From Fen-7 sp041494285 (GTDB taxonomy: Archaea > Halobacteriota > Methanosarcinia > Methanotrichales > Methanotrichaceae): a DNA stretch of 6,927 bases. Made by a program: the position numbers and the translations under genes. Below, piece after piece: positions 1-5,643 of this stretch (position 1 is its first letter; each line of letters starts with the position of its first letter). Below the pieces are notes generated by a model, which made no database searches, was not told where the DNA came from, and saw nothing but the letters and a program-made list of their open reading frames with translations. The stretch is taken from NCBI GenBank assembly GCA_041494285.1, contig JBGQAL010000148.1, forward strand, positions 1 through 6,927, written 5' to 3'.

Positions 1-1023
1 AGTGTAACCTACAGGAGCAGCGGACTGGCCGCTGCCATCGGCCTAAAACAACTCTACATCAGCTTCAGCGGCTACTGGCCAGAAAGAGGAGCAAGGATGA
101 AGACCTGCAGCTTCAAAGAGCTGGAGGCGCTCCCGACAATGCAACGGCAAAGAGAGCGCGGCGATGGTTCCACAATGGTGGTTGCCTCGGCCGGAAATAC
201 GGCCCGAGCTTTTGCCGAGGTGGCCTCGATGACCAGGCAGCCTCTAGCACTGTTTGTCCCCGAGAAGGCGATGCCCAGAATGTGGCTTACTGTGGAGAAA
301 GGCCCTGTCACCCTGTTTTCCGTTAAAGGGGATTACTACGACGCTATATCCATGGCTGAGAAGGTTCAGTCCCGGCCCGGCTTCCTTCCCGAAGGTGGAG
401 CGCGGAACATAGCCAGGAGGGACGGGATGGGCACTGTCATGCTGGACGCCGTCCTGAAGATAGGGCGGATTCCTGATCACTACTTCCAGGCGGTGGGAAG
501 CGGCACTGGCGGAATATCCGCCTGGGAAGCAGCCATGCGGCTGATCGTGGATGGCCGTTTCGGGTCGAATCTTCCCAGGCTCCACCTTGCCCAGAACGTC
601 CCAAATGCGCCGATATACTATGCCTATAACTGCCAAAAGCCAGCAGCAGGCTGTGCCGAGATGTTCGACGACGTGCTCTTCAACAGAAGACCGCCTTACG
701 ATATTCTCGGAGGAGTCAAGGATGCCCTTGAGGCCACCGGAGGCCAGGTCTACGGAATAACCGATCAGGAGGCTGTAGCAGCCAAGTCCCTGTTCGAGGA
801 GACCGAGGGCATCGATATCCTGAACGCTCCGAGCGTGGTGGTGGCGGCTTTGGCTAGGGCGGTGCAGTCGGGCGCTGTTAATCCCAGTGATATCATACTT
901 CTCAACATCACCGGTGGAGGGGTGTCCAGAGTCAAAGAGGATTTTGCTCTGAACACGCTCCAGCCGGACGCAACGGTTTCCCGGTGGGAGGAAGCTGTAG
1001 AGTTTTTGGAGAGCGGATCATGA
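1..1023 (+). CDS. Cysteate synthase, 5' end cut off by the window edge
   Basis: The enzyme makes L-cysteate from O-phospho-L-serine and sulfite with PLP, the first committed step of the Methanosarcinales route to coenzyme M. Cysteate is then transaminated to sulfopyruvate and decarboxylated. The frame is open from base 1, before the first ATG at 97, and its translation (YRSSGLA..., GYWPERGA...) matches the family, so 97 is not the true start. About 340 codons are present, so roughly the N-terminal fifth is missing. The fold type II PLP enzyme (threonine synthase relative) is shown by the CSFKE motif with the probable Schiff-base lysine at bases 115-117, the ASAGNT loop shortly after, and the glycine-rich phosphate-binding stretch GSGTGG near 496-513. 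Its TGA overlaps the ATG of the next gene (ATGA at 1020-1023), so it is the upstream visible member of a coupled operon. Threonine synthase is the main alternative; the overall resemblance favours cysteate synthase. Confidence 0.85.
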   Translation, partial: SVTYRSSGLAAAIGLKQLYISFSGYWPERGARMKTCSFKELEALPTMQRQRERGDGSTMVVASAGNTARAFAEVASMTRQPLALFVPEKAMPRMWLTVEKGPVTLFSVKGDYYDAISMAEKVQSRPGFLPEGGARNIARRDGMGTVMLDAVLKIGRIPDHYFQAVGSGTGGISAWEAAMRLIVDGRFGSNLPRLHLAQNVPNAPIYYAYNCQKPAAGCAEMFDDVLFNRRPPYDILGGVKDALEATGGQVYGITDQEAVAAKSLFEETEGIDILNAPSVVVAALARAVQSGAVNPSDIILLNITGGGVSRVKEDFALNTLQPDATVSRWEEAVEFLESGS

Positions 1024-1775
1024 AACCCTTGACTTTGACGATAAAAGGCGGAGCGGACAAGGATGGACGAGCTGATGCAGTTGACGAGATCAAGATCGTA
1101 AGCGGAGAAATCGTAGGAATAGTGGGGCCGACGGGATCGGGGAAGAGCACTCTTATAGCTGACATCGAGCAATTCGCCCAAGGAGATACACCTTCTGGCC
1201 GCAGGATACTGATCAACGGTGAGGAGCCTGAGACTTCTATAAGGACTGATCCTCGAAAGAAGCTGGTGGCCCAATTGTCCCAGAACATGCACTTCCTTGC
1301 TGATATGTCGGTCGAGGATTTCCTGAGGATGCACGCCAAGAGCAGGGGAAAGAACGGCGATACGGCAAACAAGGTCGTAGAGCTTGCCAATACCCTGACT
1401 GGTGAGCCCATAAACCCTGAACATCCCCTCACCATTCTGAGTGGCGGCCAGTCGAGAGCGCTGATGACGGCCGATATAGCTGTCATAAGCGACTCGCCCA
1501 TTGTGCTCATAGACGAGATCGAGAACGCCGGTATAAAGAAGAAAGAGGCTCTGCACCTTTTGGCCGGCGAGGGCAAGATAGTGGTGGTGGTCACTCACGA
1601 CCCCATGCTGGCCCTGATGGCGTCCCGCAGAATCGTAATGAAGAACGGCGGCATGACAAAAGTGATTAGCACCACCGACCAGGAGCACCGGGTCTTCCTG
1701 GATATCGAGAAGGTCGACGGCTGGCTGACCACTCTCCGAGAGACAATAAGGCAAGGAGAGGTAGTTGTAGCATGA
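1020..1775 (+). CDS. Stand-alone ABC-type ATPase (no transmembrane partner nearby)
   Basis: This is a 251-aa soluble nucleotide-binding domain of the ABC class. Motifs seen in order are Walker A GPTGSGKST (residues 36-44), a Q-loop glutamine near 85-88, signature LSGGQ (140-144), Walker B IVLIDE with likely catalytic Glu166, and the H-loop VTHDP with His193. All catalytic elements are intact, so it should hydrolyse ATP. No membrane permease or substrate-binding protein is encoded here, so it is probably not an importer. It may instead drive a conformational or redox step, as the ABC-like A2 component does in methyl-coenzyme M reductase activation; that parallel is inference. ATG 1020 was chosen over the in-frame GTG at 984 because it overlaps the upstream stop and follows GGAGAG (1008-1013) by 6 bases. 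Its stop overlaps the GTPase start, implying coupled synthesis and perhaps a complex. Confidence 0.85.
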   Translation: MKPLTLTIKGGADKDGRADAVDEIKIVSGEIVGIVGPTGSGKSTLIADIEQFAQGDTPSGRRILINGEEPETSIRTDPRKKLVAQLSQNMHFLADMSVEDFLRMHAKSRGKNGDTANKVVELANTLTGEPINPEHPLTILSGGQSRALMTADIAVISDSPIVLIDEIENAGIKKKEALHLLAGEGKIVVVVTHDPMLALMASRRIVMKNGGMTKVISTTDQEHRVFLDIEKVDGWLTTLRETIRQGEVVVA

Positions 1776-2470
1776 AGATGGTTGTGACTGCAGGGACTCC
1801 GGGCTCGGGCAAGACCTCAGTTCTCATGCACGCCATCCGGGACCTCAAGCGTGCTGGTGTCAGGCCGGCACTGGTCAAGATCGACTGTCTGTGGACCGAG
1901 GATGACATGCGGTTCAAAAGATTGGATGTACCTGTGGCTGTCAGTTTATCTAGAGACATGTGCCCTGACCATTACGCCATCTACAACGTGGAGGAGATGT
2001 TGGATTGGGCGGCGGAGCAGAATGCTGATGTGTTGCTGAACGAGACCGCTGGCCTGTGCCTCCGCTGCGCGCCCTATCCTGACGGCTGCCTGGCCGTGTG
2101 CGTTATAGACGTCACCACCGGCCCGAACACGCCCCTCAAAGTTGGCCCTCTTCTAACTACCGCCGACGTAGTGGTCACCACCAAGGGCGACTTGGTCTCT
2201 CAGGCTGAGAGGGAAGTCTTCAGGGAGCGCATCCTGGAGGCAAACCCTAAGTGCAGGATCATCGAGGCCAATGGCCTATCCGGAAAGGGCTCTGGAGAGC
2301 TGGCAGACCTGATAAGAAGCTGGTCTGACATCTCCGGAGAGATGGTACTTCGGCACAACCCACCGTTGGGAGTGTGCACGCTATGCACTGGAGAGCTGCG
2401 CGTGGCCAAGGAACACCACCGAGGCGTTTTGCGACATCTGGACGGCTTCATGGAGTACACGGGAGAGTGA
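1772..2470 (+). CDS. G3E-like (HypB/UreG/CobW class) P-loop GTPase with cysteine clusters
   Basis: This 232-aa protein has an N-terminal Walker A GTPGSGKT (residues 8-15), an ETAG motif (91-94) resembling the ExxG/ETxG element of G3E GTPases, and TKGD (137-140) in the place of the NKxD guanine-specificity motif. G3E proteins use GTP hydrolysis to deliver or insert metals such as Ni in HypB and UreG, or cobalt/zinc in CobW relatives. It carries many cysteines: C39, C64, C96-x2-C99, C106, C110, and a late C202-x2-C205. These could bind a metal or an Fe-S cluster, a role inferred from spacing only. ATG 1772 overlaps the upstream TGA and sits 7 bases after GAGGT (1758-1762). The Fe-S protein starts immediately after its stop. 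Together with the ABC ATPase and Fe-S protein it suggests a metallocentre maturation unit. The GTPase class is fairly sure; the substrate is unknown. Confidence 0.8.
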   Translation: MKMVVTAGTPGSGKTSVLMHAIRDLKRAGVRPALVKIDCLWTEDDMRFKRLDVPVAVSLSRDMCPDHYAIYNVEEMLDWAAEQNADVLLNETAGLCLRCAPYPDGCLAVCVIDVTTGPNTPLKVGPLLTTADVVVTTKGDLVSQAEREVFRERILEANPKCRIIEANGLSGKGSGELADLIRSWSDISGEMVLRHNPPLGVCTLCTGELRVAKEHHRGVLRHLDGFMEYTGE

Positions 2471-3097
2471 ATGAGGCAGATTGAGAAACTGCTGCCGGGG
2501 TACAACTGCGGTGAGTGCGGTTTACGGAGTTGCCGGGAGTTCGCAGCAGCGCTGATGAACGCGGAAAGCATTTCCAGGTGTCCGGTGCTACAGCAAGAGA
2601 AATTAAAGGACCGGGAGGAGCAGATTGCAGGGCTTCTGTCAGTTCAGGAAAAGGGAGAGGAGATAGTCGGCGTCATCGATGGCCTGCGGGCTGACTTCGC
2701 GCTGGCACCATTGCCGGGAGAGCCATCGTGCCGTGAAGACCTCTATCCCTTTGACCGATCCATTGATCTTCATCAAGGGGATTTCATGAGGTACAGGCCG
2801 CTGGGTTGTCCTGTAACTCACTTCGCCAAAGTCCTCAAGTTCAGCCACTGCATTGCCACGGTACACATCGTTGGCCCGGTACATCTACTGGACGGATCGC
2901 CGCCGCCGAGTGACATCGGCATTTGTATGGTGGCAGGTTTCGAAGGCGTGGTTAGCCGTGGAAAAGTACCGGAAGTGGGCGAAACCGTGCGGTTTCTGCC
3001 TGAGCATTGCATGATGCAAAAGGTGCACTCAGGTGTTGTCGTACAGTCCGAGGGGAAGATGCTCAGGATCGAGGGGATCGATCTGAAAGTGTGGTAG
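2471..3097 (+). CDS. [4Fe-4S] cluster protein, CFeSP-type N-terminal domain plus unknown C-terminal domain
   Basis: This 208-aa protein begins with a short Fe-S domain holding Cys13, Cys16, Cys21 and Cys37 (YNCGECGLRSC...C). That is the CGxCG-x4-C-x15-C arrangement found in the large subunit of the corrinoid/Fe-S protein and in related redox proteins. Such domains pass low-potential electrons or prime cobalt centres. A helical linker (about 40-65) leads to a C-terminal domain of about 130 residues that I do not recognise. It contains a GCPVTHF segment (C113) and an HCMMQKVHSG segment (H179, C180, H186), which look like possible extra metal ligands. The start is ATG 2471 directly after the GTPase stop, with GGAG at 2462-2465. 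It is the last gene of the packed operon. It may be the electron donor or scaffold of the ATPase/GTPase pair; this is inference. Confidence 0.8.
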   Translation: MRQIEKLLPGYNCGECGLRSCREFAAALMNAESISRCPVLQQEKLKDREEQIAGLLSVQEKGEEIVGVIDGLRADFALAPLPGEPSCREDLYPFDRSIDLHQGDFMRYRPLGCPVTHFAKVLKFSHCIATVHIVGPVHLLDGSPPPSDIGICMVAGFEGVVSRGKVPEVGETVRFLPEHCMMQKVHSGVVVQSEGKMLRIEGIDLKVW

Positions 3098-3318
3098 CAG
3101 CAATATGAAATAGCGCAATGAACTCACGCACTGAATTTCTTAATTCTCTCCCCGATACGATGCACAAACCGGAGGGTGCGACCCGTTGGTGTGGGTATTG
3201 TTTTGTGGCTGCTTATTTGGATGGACATAATGAAGCACGCGAGAAAGCTTTGCACAAGCTATTTCATAATGAACGGATTATGAGTGGAAACGGATATGAG
3301 TGTATAGGAGGAAGGGCT
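3098..3318 (+). other. Junction with an open but doubtful reading frame (3118-3318)
   Basis: Between the Fe-S gene and the TPR gene the base composition becomes more AT-rich. A frame starting at ATG 3118 is open for 67 codons and runs without a stop into the TPR protein. It encodes a WCGYC motif and a charged helical stretch (EAREKALHKLF). I do not recognise it, and there is no good Shine-Dalgarno before 3118. The TPR protein has its own better start and signal peptide. This may be a remnant of another gene, an N-terminal extension, or chance. No terminator hairpin was seen after the Fe-S gene. Confidence 0.3.
3306..3311 (+). promoter_or_regulatory. Strong Shine-Dalgarno AGGAGG deciding the TPR start
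   Basis: AGGAGG lies 7 bases before ATG 3319. The protein from that ATG begins with a clear signal peptide, so this site supports 3319 over the upstream in-frame ATG at 3118. Confidence 0.75.
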
Positions 3319-3807
3319 ATGAATTCGAGTTTAATACCAATACTATTACTGCTGATTGTAGCATTCACTGCCCCTGCTTTGGGGCAAATAAATGCAACTC
3401 CGCTAAATGAATCCGAGTGGTTTAACGTTGCTTTAACTCTTTACAACCAAGAAAGATTCAACGATTCCCTACAAGCCTTCAACAAGGTCATCGAGATCGA
3501 TCCTCTAAATGCGTATGCTTGGAACTATAGAGGAGCCGATCTCGGGCTGTTGGGAAAAAACAACGAGGCTCTTGCGTCGTTTGGCAGGGCGACAGAAATT
3601 AATTCATCGTATGCAGAACCCTGGTACAACATAGGCAGGATCTACGATATCGAAGGTGACTTAGATTCGGCCATTAAAGCTTACAATAGAGCCACAGAGA
3701 TCAATCCGAACTATCAAAATGCTTGGTTTAATAAGAATCAGGACATGGATGCAATGGGTATTGGACATTCTTCGCTGTACAACGAACTTACTGGAGCTGC
3801 AGGATAA
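3319..3807 (+). CDS. Small secreted or membrane-anchored TPR-repeat protein
   Basis: This 162-aa protein has an N-terminal hydrophobic signal (residues about 1-22, ending in APALGQ) followed by three clear tetratricopeptide repeats in exact 34-residue register at about 31-64, 65-98 and 99-132. Each has the W/Y, G/A and A/L pattern (for example AYAWNYRGADLGLLGK and PWYNIGRIYDIEGDLDSAIK). A short non-repeat tail follows. TPRs form a helical scaffold for protein-protein contacts; here it would act outside the membrane. Exported TPR proteins of this kind are common in methanogens, and this one is short, possibly a truncated member of a longer family. No partner is encoded beside it. It stands alone between the metal-centre operon and the integrase, and its AT-rich codons resemble the integrase more than the upstream operon. 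Specific function is unknown. Confidence 0.8.
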   Translation: MNSSLIPILLLLIVAFTAPALGQINATPLNESEWFNVALTLYNQERFNDSLQAFNKVIEIDPLNAYAWNYRGADLGLLGKNNEALASFGRATEINSSYAEPWYNIGRIYDIEGDLDSAIKAYNRATEINPNYQNAWFNKNQDMDAMGIGHSSLYNELTGAAG

Positions 3808-3836
3808 ACCGCTACAACATAGAGGATGCACTTGTA

Positions 3837-3848
3837 ATCCTATAGGAT
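3837..3848. promoter_or_regulatory. 12-bp perfect palindrome overlapping the integrase start
   Basis: ATCCTATAGGAT reads the same on both strands, and its last two bases are the AT of the integrase ATG. The position would let a bound dimer block initiation. A perfect 12-bp palindrome is expected by chance about once or twice in a window this long, so only the location makes it notable. Confidence 0.35.
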
Positions 3849-4707
3849 GAAGAAGCTCTGGGATGTATGCAATGAGGATTTCGAATCAGTATTGAATCGC
3901 TATGAAAGGCATCTGCGCAATCAGAGATTTAGCAGTAACACGGTTGAAAGGTATAAAAAGGACATAAGCAGGTTATTAGTCTTCAGCTCGGATAGGCATC
4001 CTACACTCGCGCAGGCTGATGCCTATCGCGATTCTCTGATAGAGGATGGGGTTGCAGCATCTAGCGTTAACACTGTAGGTTGTGCTCTTAAGCAGTTTTA
4101 CAGCATGTATGGAGAGATTTATAAGATTAAAACTCTCCGAGTCAGGAATACAATTCCATATTTCTTTTCTGAAGATGAAGTGGGAAGAATTTTCGATGCT
4201 GCCAGCCACAACATCAAACACTTGGCTATGCTTCAAACCATGTTCTATGGATGTCTTCGCGCAAGTGAGCTGTGTAATCTCGAAGATCGTGATGTCAATC
4301 TAAACAATCAATCTATTCGTGTTCGACATGGCAAAGGTGATGAGGAAGGTATTGTACTTATCAATTCTCTGTGTGTTAAGACATTACGTAAATATTTGGA
4401 AGTCAGACCGCCATTATTAATCGACGGAAAACAGTATTTATTCTATACTGACTATAATCGGAAATGGAATAGAGTTGTTTTGTTTGAAGTATTTCGGGAT
4501 ATAAAACATAGGGCTAAAGTATCGAGTCCTGGAGGTTTACATGTTTTTAGTCGTCACACTCCAAGTACGCTTATGATAGCTCACGGTGCTGATATCAGAG
4601 TGGTTCAGACTATACTTAGACACAATGATATCAAAACAACTCTTAGATATGCACACGTAAGTGATACCACGAAGCGAACGATGTATGATAAGTTTCTCAC
4701 CGTATGA
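3847..4707 (+). CDS. Tyrosine recombinase / integrase (XerC/D-like, archaeal)
   Basis: This 286-aa protein has the two-domain layout of phage-type integrases. An N-terminal SAM-like core-binding domain (about 12-90) contains the typical RFSSNTVERYKKDISRLL helix. The catalytic domain (about 105-286) shows Arg138 (GCLRASEL), Lys163 (HGKGDE), His232 with Arg236-His237 (HVFSRH), His259 (LRHNDIKTT) and nucleophile Tyr268 (LRYAHVSD). All catalytic residues can be found. The second box reads H-x3-R rather than the usual H-x2-R, one residue longer than in XerC/D. Length is normal and both ends look intact. There is only a weak ribosome site before ATG 3847, and the start lies in a palindrome. It probably integrates, excises or resolves the accessory DNA to its right. 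No tRNA gene or obvious att duplication was found beside it. Confidence 0.9.
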   Translation: MKKLWDVCNEDFESVLNRYERHLRNQRFSSNTVERYKKDISRLLVFSSDRHPTLAQADAYRDSLIEDGVAASSVNTVGCALKQFYSMYGEIYKIKTLRVRNTIPYFFSEDEVGRIFDAASHNIKHLAMLQTMFYGCLRASELCNLEDRDVNLNNQSIRVRHGKGDEEGIVLINSLCVKTLRKYLEVRPPLLIDGKQYLFYTDYNRKWNRVVLFEVFRDIKHRAKVSSPGGLHVFSRHTPSTLMIAHGADIRVVQTILRHNDIKTTLRYAHVSDTTKRTMYDKFLTV

Positions 4708-4782
4708 GATGCAGAATTGCTAAACTCATGAATCCTGCAAGGCTGAAGCAAAATCCTATATCCAATAAGACCCTTTTTTAAC

Positions 4783-4840
4783 CTGCCGTTCGTTTCACCA
4801 AAACAAAACGGCAGAGAATGGGCGGTTGATCCGCTCATTC
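4783..4840 (+). terminator. Tandem hairpins downstream of the integrase
   Basis: Hairpin one pairs CTGCCGTT (4783-4790) with AACGGCAG (4807-4814); a further GTTT/AAAC pairing near the loop leaves a small internal bulge. Hairpin two pairs GAATGGGCGG (4816-4825) with CCGCTCATTC (4831-4840), 10 base pairs including one G-U, around the loop TTGAT. T-runs lie before (4774-4779) and after (4868-4873). They could end integrase transcription, but the T-runs are not directly at the stem bases, so a processing, attachment-site or regulatory role is equally possible. Confidence 0.5.
4789..4802. repeat. 14-bp inverted repeat, left arm
   Basis: TTCGTTTCACCAAA is the exact reverse complement of bases 4972-4985. 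It overlaps the first hairpin, so in a read-through RNA the two pairings would exclude each other. Confidence 0.8.
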
Positions 4841-4944
4841 CTCTTGATTACTTAGTTTTCTTAATGCTTTTTTCGGCATAATGCCATAATATTTTTTCTT
4901 GAATTTTAATTTGATTCCAATAATCCATTATTTTCATCAATAAG

Positions 4945-4950
4945 TTTATA
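4945..4950 (+). promoter_or_regulatory. Possible archaeal TATA box of the five-gene operon
   Basis: TTTATA in an AT-rich stretch ends 34 bases before ATG 4985. Transcription starting about 25 bases downstream would begin near 4970-4975 and give a very short leader that still includes GGTGA. No clear BRE was seen. Confidence 0.35.
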
Positions 4951-4971
4951 CGTTCATAAGTAGTTATATTA

Positions 4972-4985
4972 TTTGGTGAAACGAA
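4972..4985. repeat. 14-bp inverted repeat, right arm, covering the SWIM gene ribosome site
   Basis: TTTGGTGAAACGAA contains GGTGA (4975-4979), the probable Shine-Dalgarno site, and the first base of ATG 4985. It pairs perfectly with 4789-4802. Confidence 0.8.
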
Positions 4986-5470
4986 TGGTTGAAAGAACAC
5001 TTCTAGATAGCGTGAGCTGCCCATTAACGCAGAGCTTCGACGCTGTACGACAGTTGATTGCATACTACGACCACGGCCAAGAACCTGAAGAGATGCCGGC
5101 TTTCTACAGGCTGAGCGGCGAGATGATCCTGGTGCTGAGCAACAAGAAAGACAGCTATTATGTGACCACGCCCAAAACCTGTTCATGCCCTGCAGCGACT
5201 TATCGGCCTGGCCAGTGCAAGCATCAGAGGCGGTATTTCCCTGAGCCAAAGGAGACTCAGACAGACATCGAAGCAGAATCTGATGCTGAAATTGCACTGC
5301 TGCACAAAGCAAAGTGGGCAGGCGGGTTCAACGGGCCGGTAGATCCTGACACGATAAAAGCCGAGGCCCCTAGAACCACCATTTTGGCAAACCTGATAGA
5401 TGCCGTCGCGCCCACTACTACCGAGAGCGAAGTTCGATATTGGCAGAAGAAGCAGGGCCAGGAGGCTTGA
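4985..5470 (+). CDS. SWIM zinc-finger protein
   Basis: This 161-aa protein has a SWIM-type zinc site: Cys66-x-Cys68-x9-Cys78-x-His80 (CSCPAATYRPGQCKH). It is preceded by two strands (EMILVLSNKKDSYYVTTP), as is usual for the fold. SWIM domains bind DNA or proteins and occur in transposases, helicases and other mobile-element proteins. The rest is unrecognised: a helical N-terminus (1-45) and a charged then hydrophobic C-terminal part (about 90-161). ATG 4985 was chosen because GGTGA sits 5 bases before it. GTG 4976 and TTG 4973 are in frame upstream but lack a ribosome site. It leads a row of five plus-strand genes, and its last bases (GCCAGGAGGCTTGA) provide the ribosome site of the next gene. 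Likely a nucleic-acid-binding accessory protein of the integrated element. Confidence 0.75.
   Translation: MVERTLLDSVSCPLTQSFDAVRQLIAYYDHGQEPEEMPAFYRLSGEMILVLSNKKDSYYVTTPKTCSCPAATYRPGQCKHQRRYFPEPKETQTDIEAESDAEIALLHKAKWAGGFNGPVDPDTIKAEAPRTTILANLIDAVAPTTTESEVRYWQKKQGQEA
5457..5470 (+). repeat. Gene-junction repeat, copy 1
   Basis: GCCAGGAGGCTTGA joins the SWIM gene to the 55-aa gene. It encodes the QEA end, the TGA stop and the AGGAGG ribosome site. Copy 2 is identical over all 14 bases. Confidence 0.8.
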
Positions 5471-5473
5471 ATC

Positions 5474-5641
5474 ATGGCCCTTATAGATTTCAAAGCTGCC
5501 ATCACTCAGGACATCGCTGAGATTGATCTAGCTTTGAGTGTTCTAAATGGTCTCAGGAACGTCAACGTGGCTAGACTCGAAGTGCTTAAAGGAGCTGAGA
5601 AGAGGGCAAGAGAATCGGATACTTCGAGCCAGGAGGCTTGA
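5474..5641 (+). CDS. Small hypothetical protein (55 aa)
   Basis: ATG 5474 lies 8 bases after a perfect AGGAGG (5460-5465) and 3 bases after the stop of the SWIM gene. The 55 residues (starting MALIDFKAAITQDIAEIDLA, ending SSQEA) look almost fully alpha-helical, with a regular I/L/V heptad-like spacing in the first 40 and a charged tail. I do not recognise the family. The gene is supported by its ribosome site, by fitting the gap between neighbours exactly, and by sharing its end sequence with the gene before it. It could be a small partner of the SWIM or winged-helix protein. Confidence 0.7.
   Translation: MALIDFKAAITQDIAEIDLALSVLNGLRNVNVARLEVLKGAEKRARESDTSSQEA
5628..5641 (+). repeat. Gene-junction repeat, copy 2
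   Basis: Identical 14-mer GCCAGGAGGCTTGA at the junction between the 55-aa and 54-aa genes, again giving QEA-stop and AGGAGG. The bases after it (AGCATGGGCC, against ATCATGGCCC at copy 1) are also similar. Confidence 0.8.
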
Positions 5642-5643
5642 GC

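Larger units (their letters stand above)
4708..4984. other. AT-rich intergenic region between integrase and SWIM operon
   Basis: This 277-bp gap has no convincing gene. It holds, in order, a T6 run (4774-4779), two adjacent hairpins (4783-4814 and 4816-4840), a second T6 run (4868-4873), an 11-bp palindrome GGCATAATGCC (4875-4885), a TATA-like box (4945-4950) and the right arm of a 14-bp inverted repeat (4972-4985). On the minus strand a frame stays open from the right arm to a TAA at 4848. It would be a fitting place for an attachment site or regulatory switch. Confidence 0.6.

Noticed and set aside
984..1019. Earlier GTG start for the ABC ATPase
   Set aside because: It adds 12 residues lying within the end of cysteate synthase. 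ATG 1020 has a well-spaced ribosome site and the ATGA overlap seen again at the next junction.
932..1594. Minus-strand open frame of 220 codons opposite the ABC ATPase
   Set aside because: Serine/leucine-rich antisense of Walker A and signature regions, with no start signals or domain resemblance.
765..1754. Long minus-strand open frame (329 codons) across the cysteate synthase and ABC ATPase genes
   Set aside because: It runs antisense through two genes with intact, recognisable motifs and its translation resembles no family; it is a shadow of GC-rich coding DNA.
4848..5312. Minus-strand frame of 154 codons opposite the SWIM gene
   Set aside because: Over 4985-5312 it is antisense to a protein with a clear zinc-finger motif. 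Only the AT-rich tail (4848-4971) was kept as a question.
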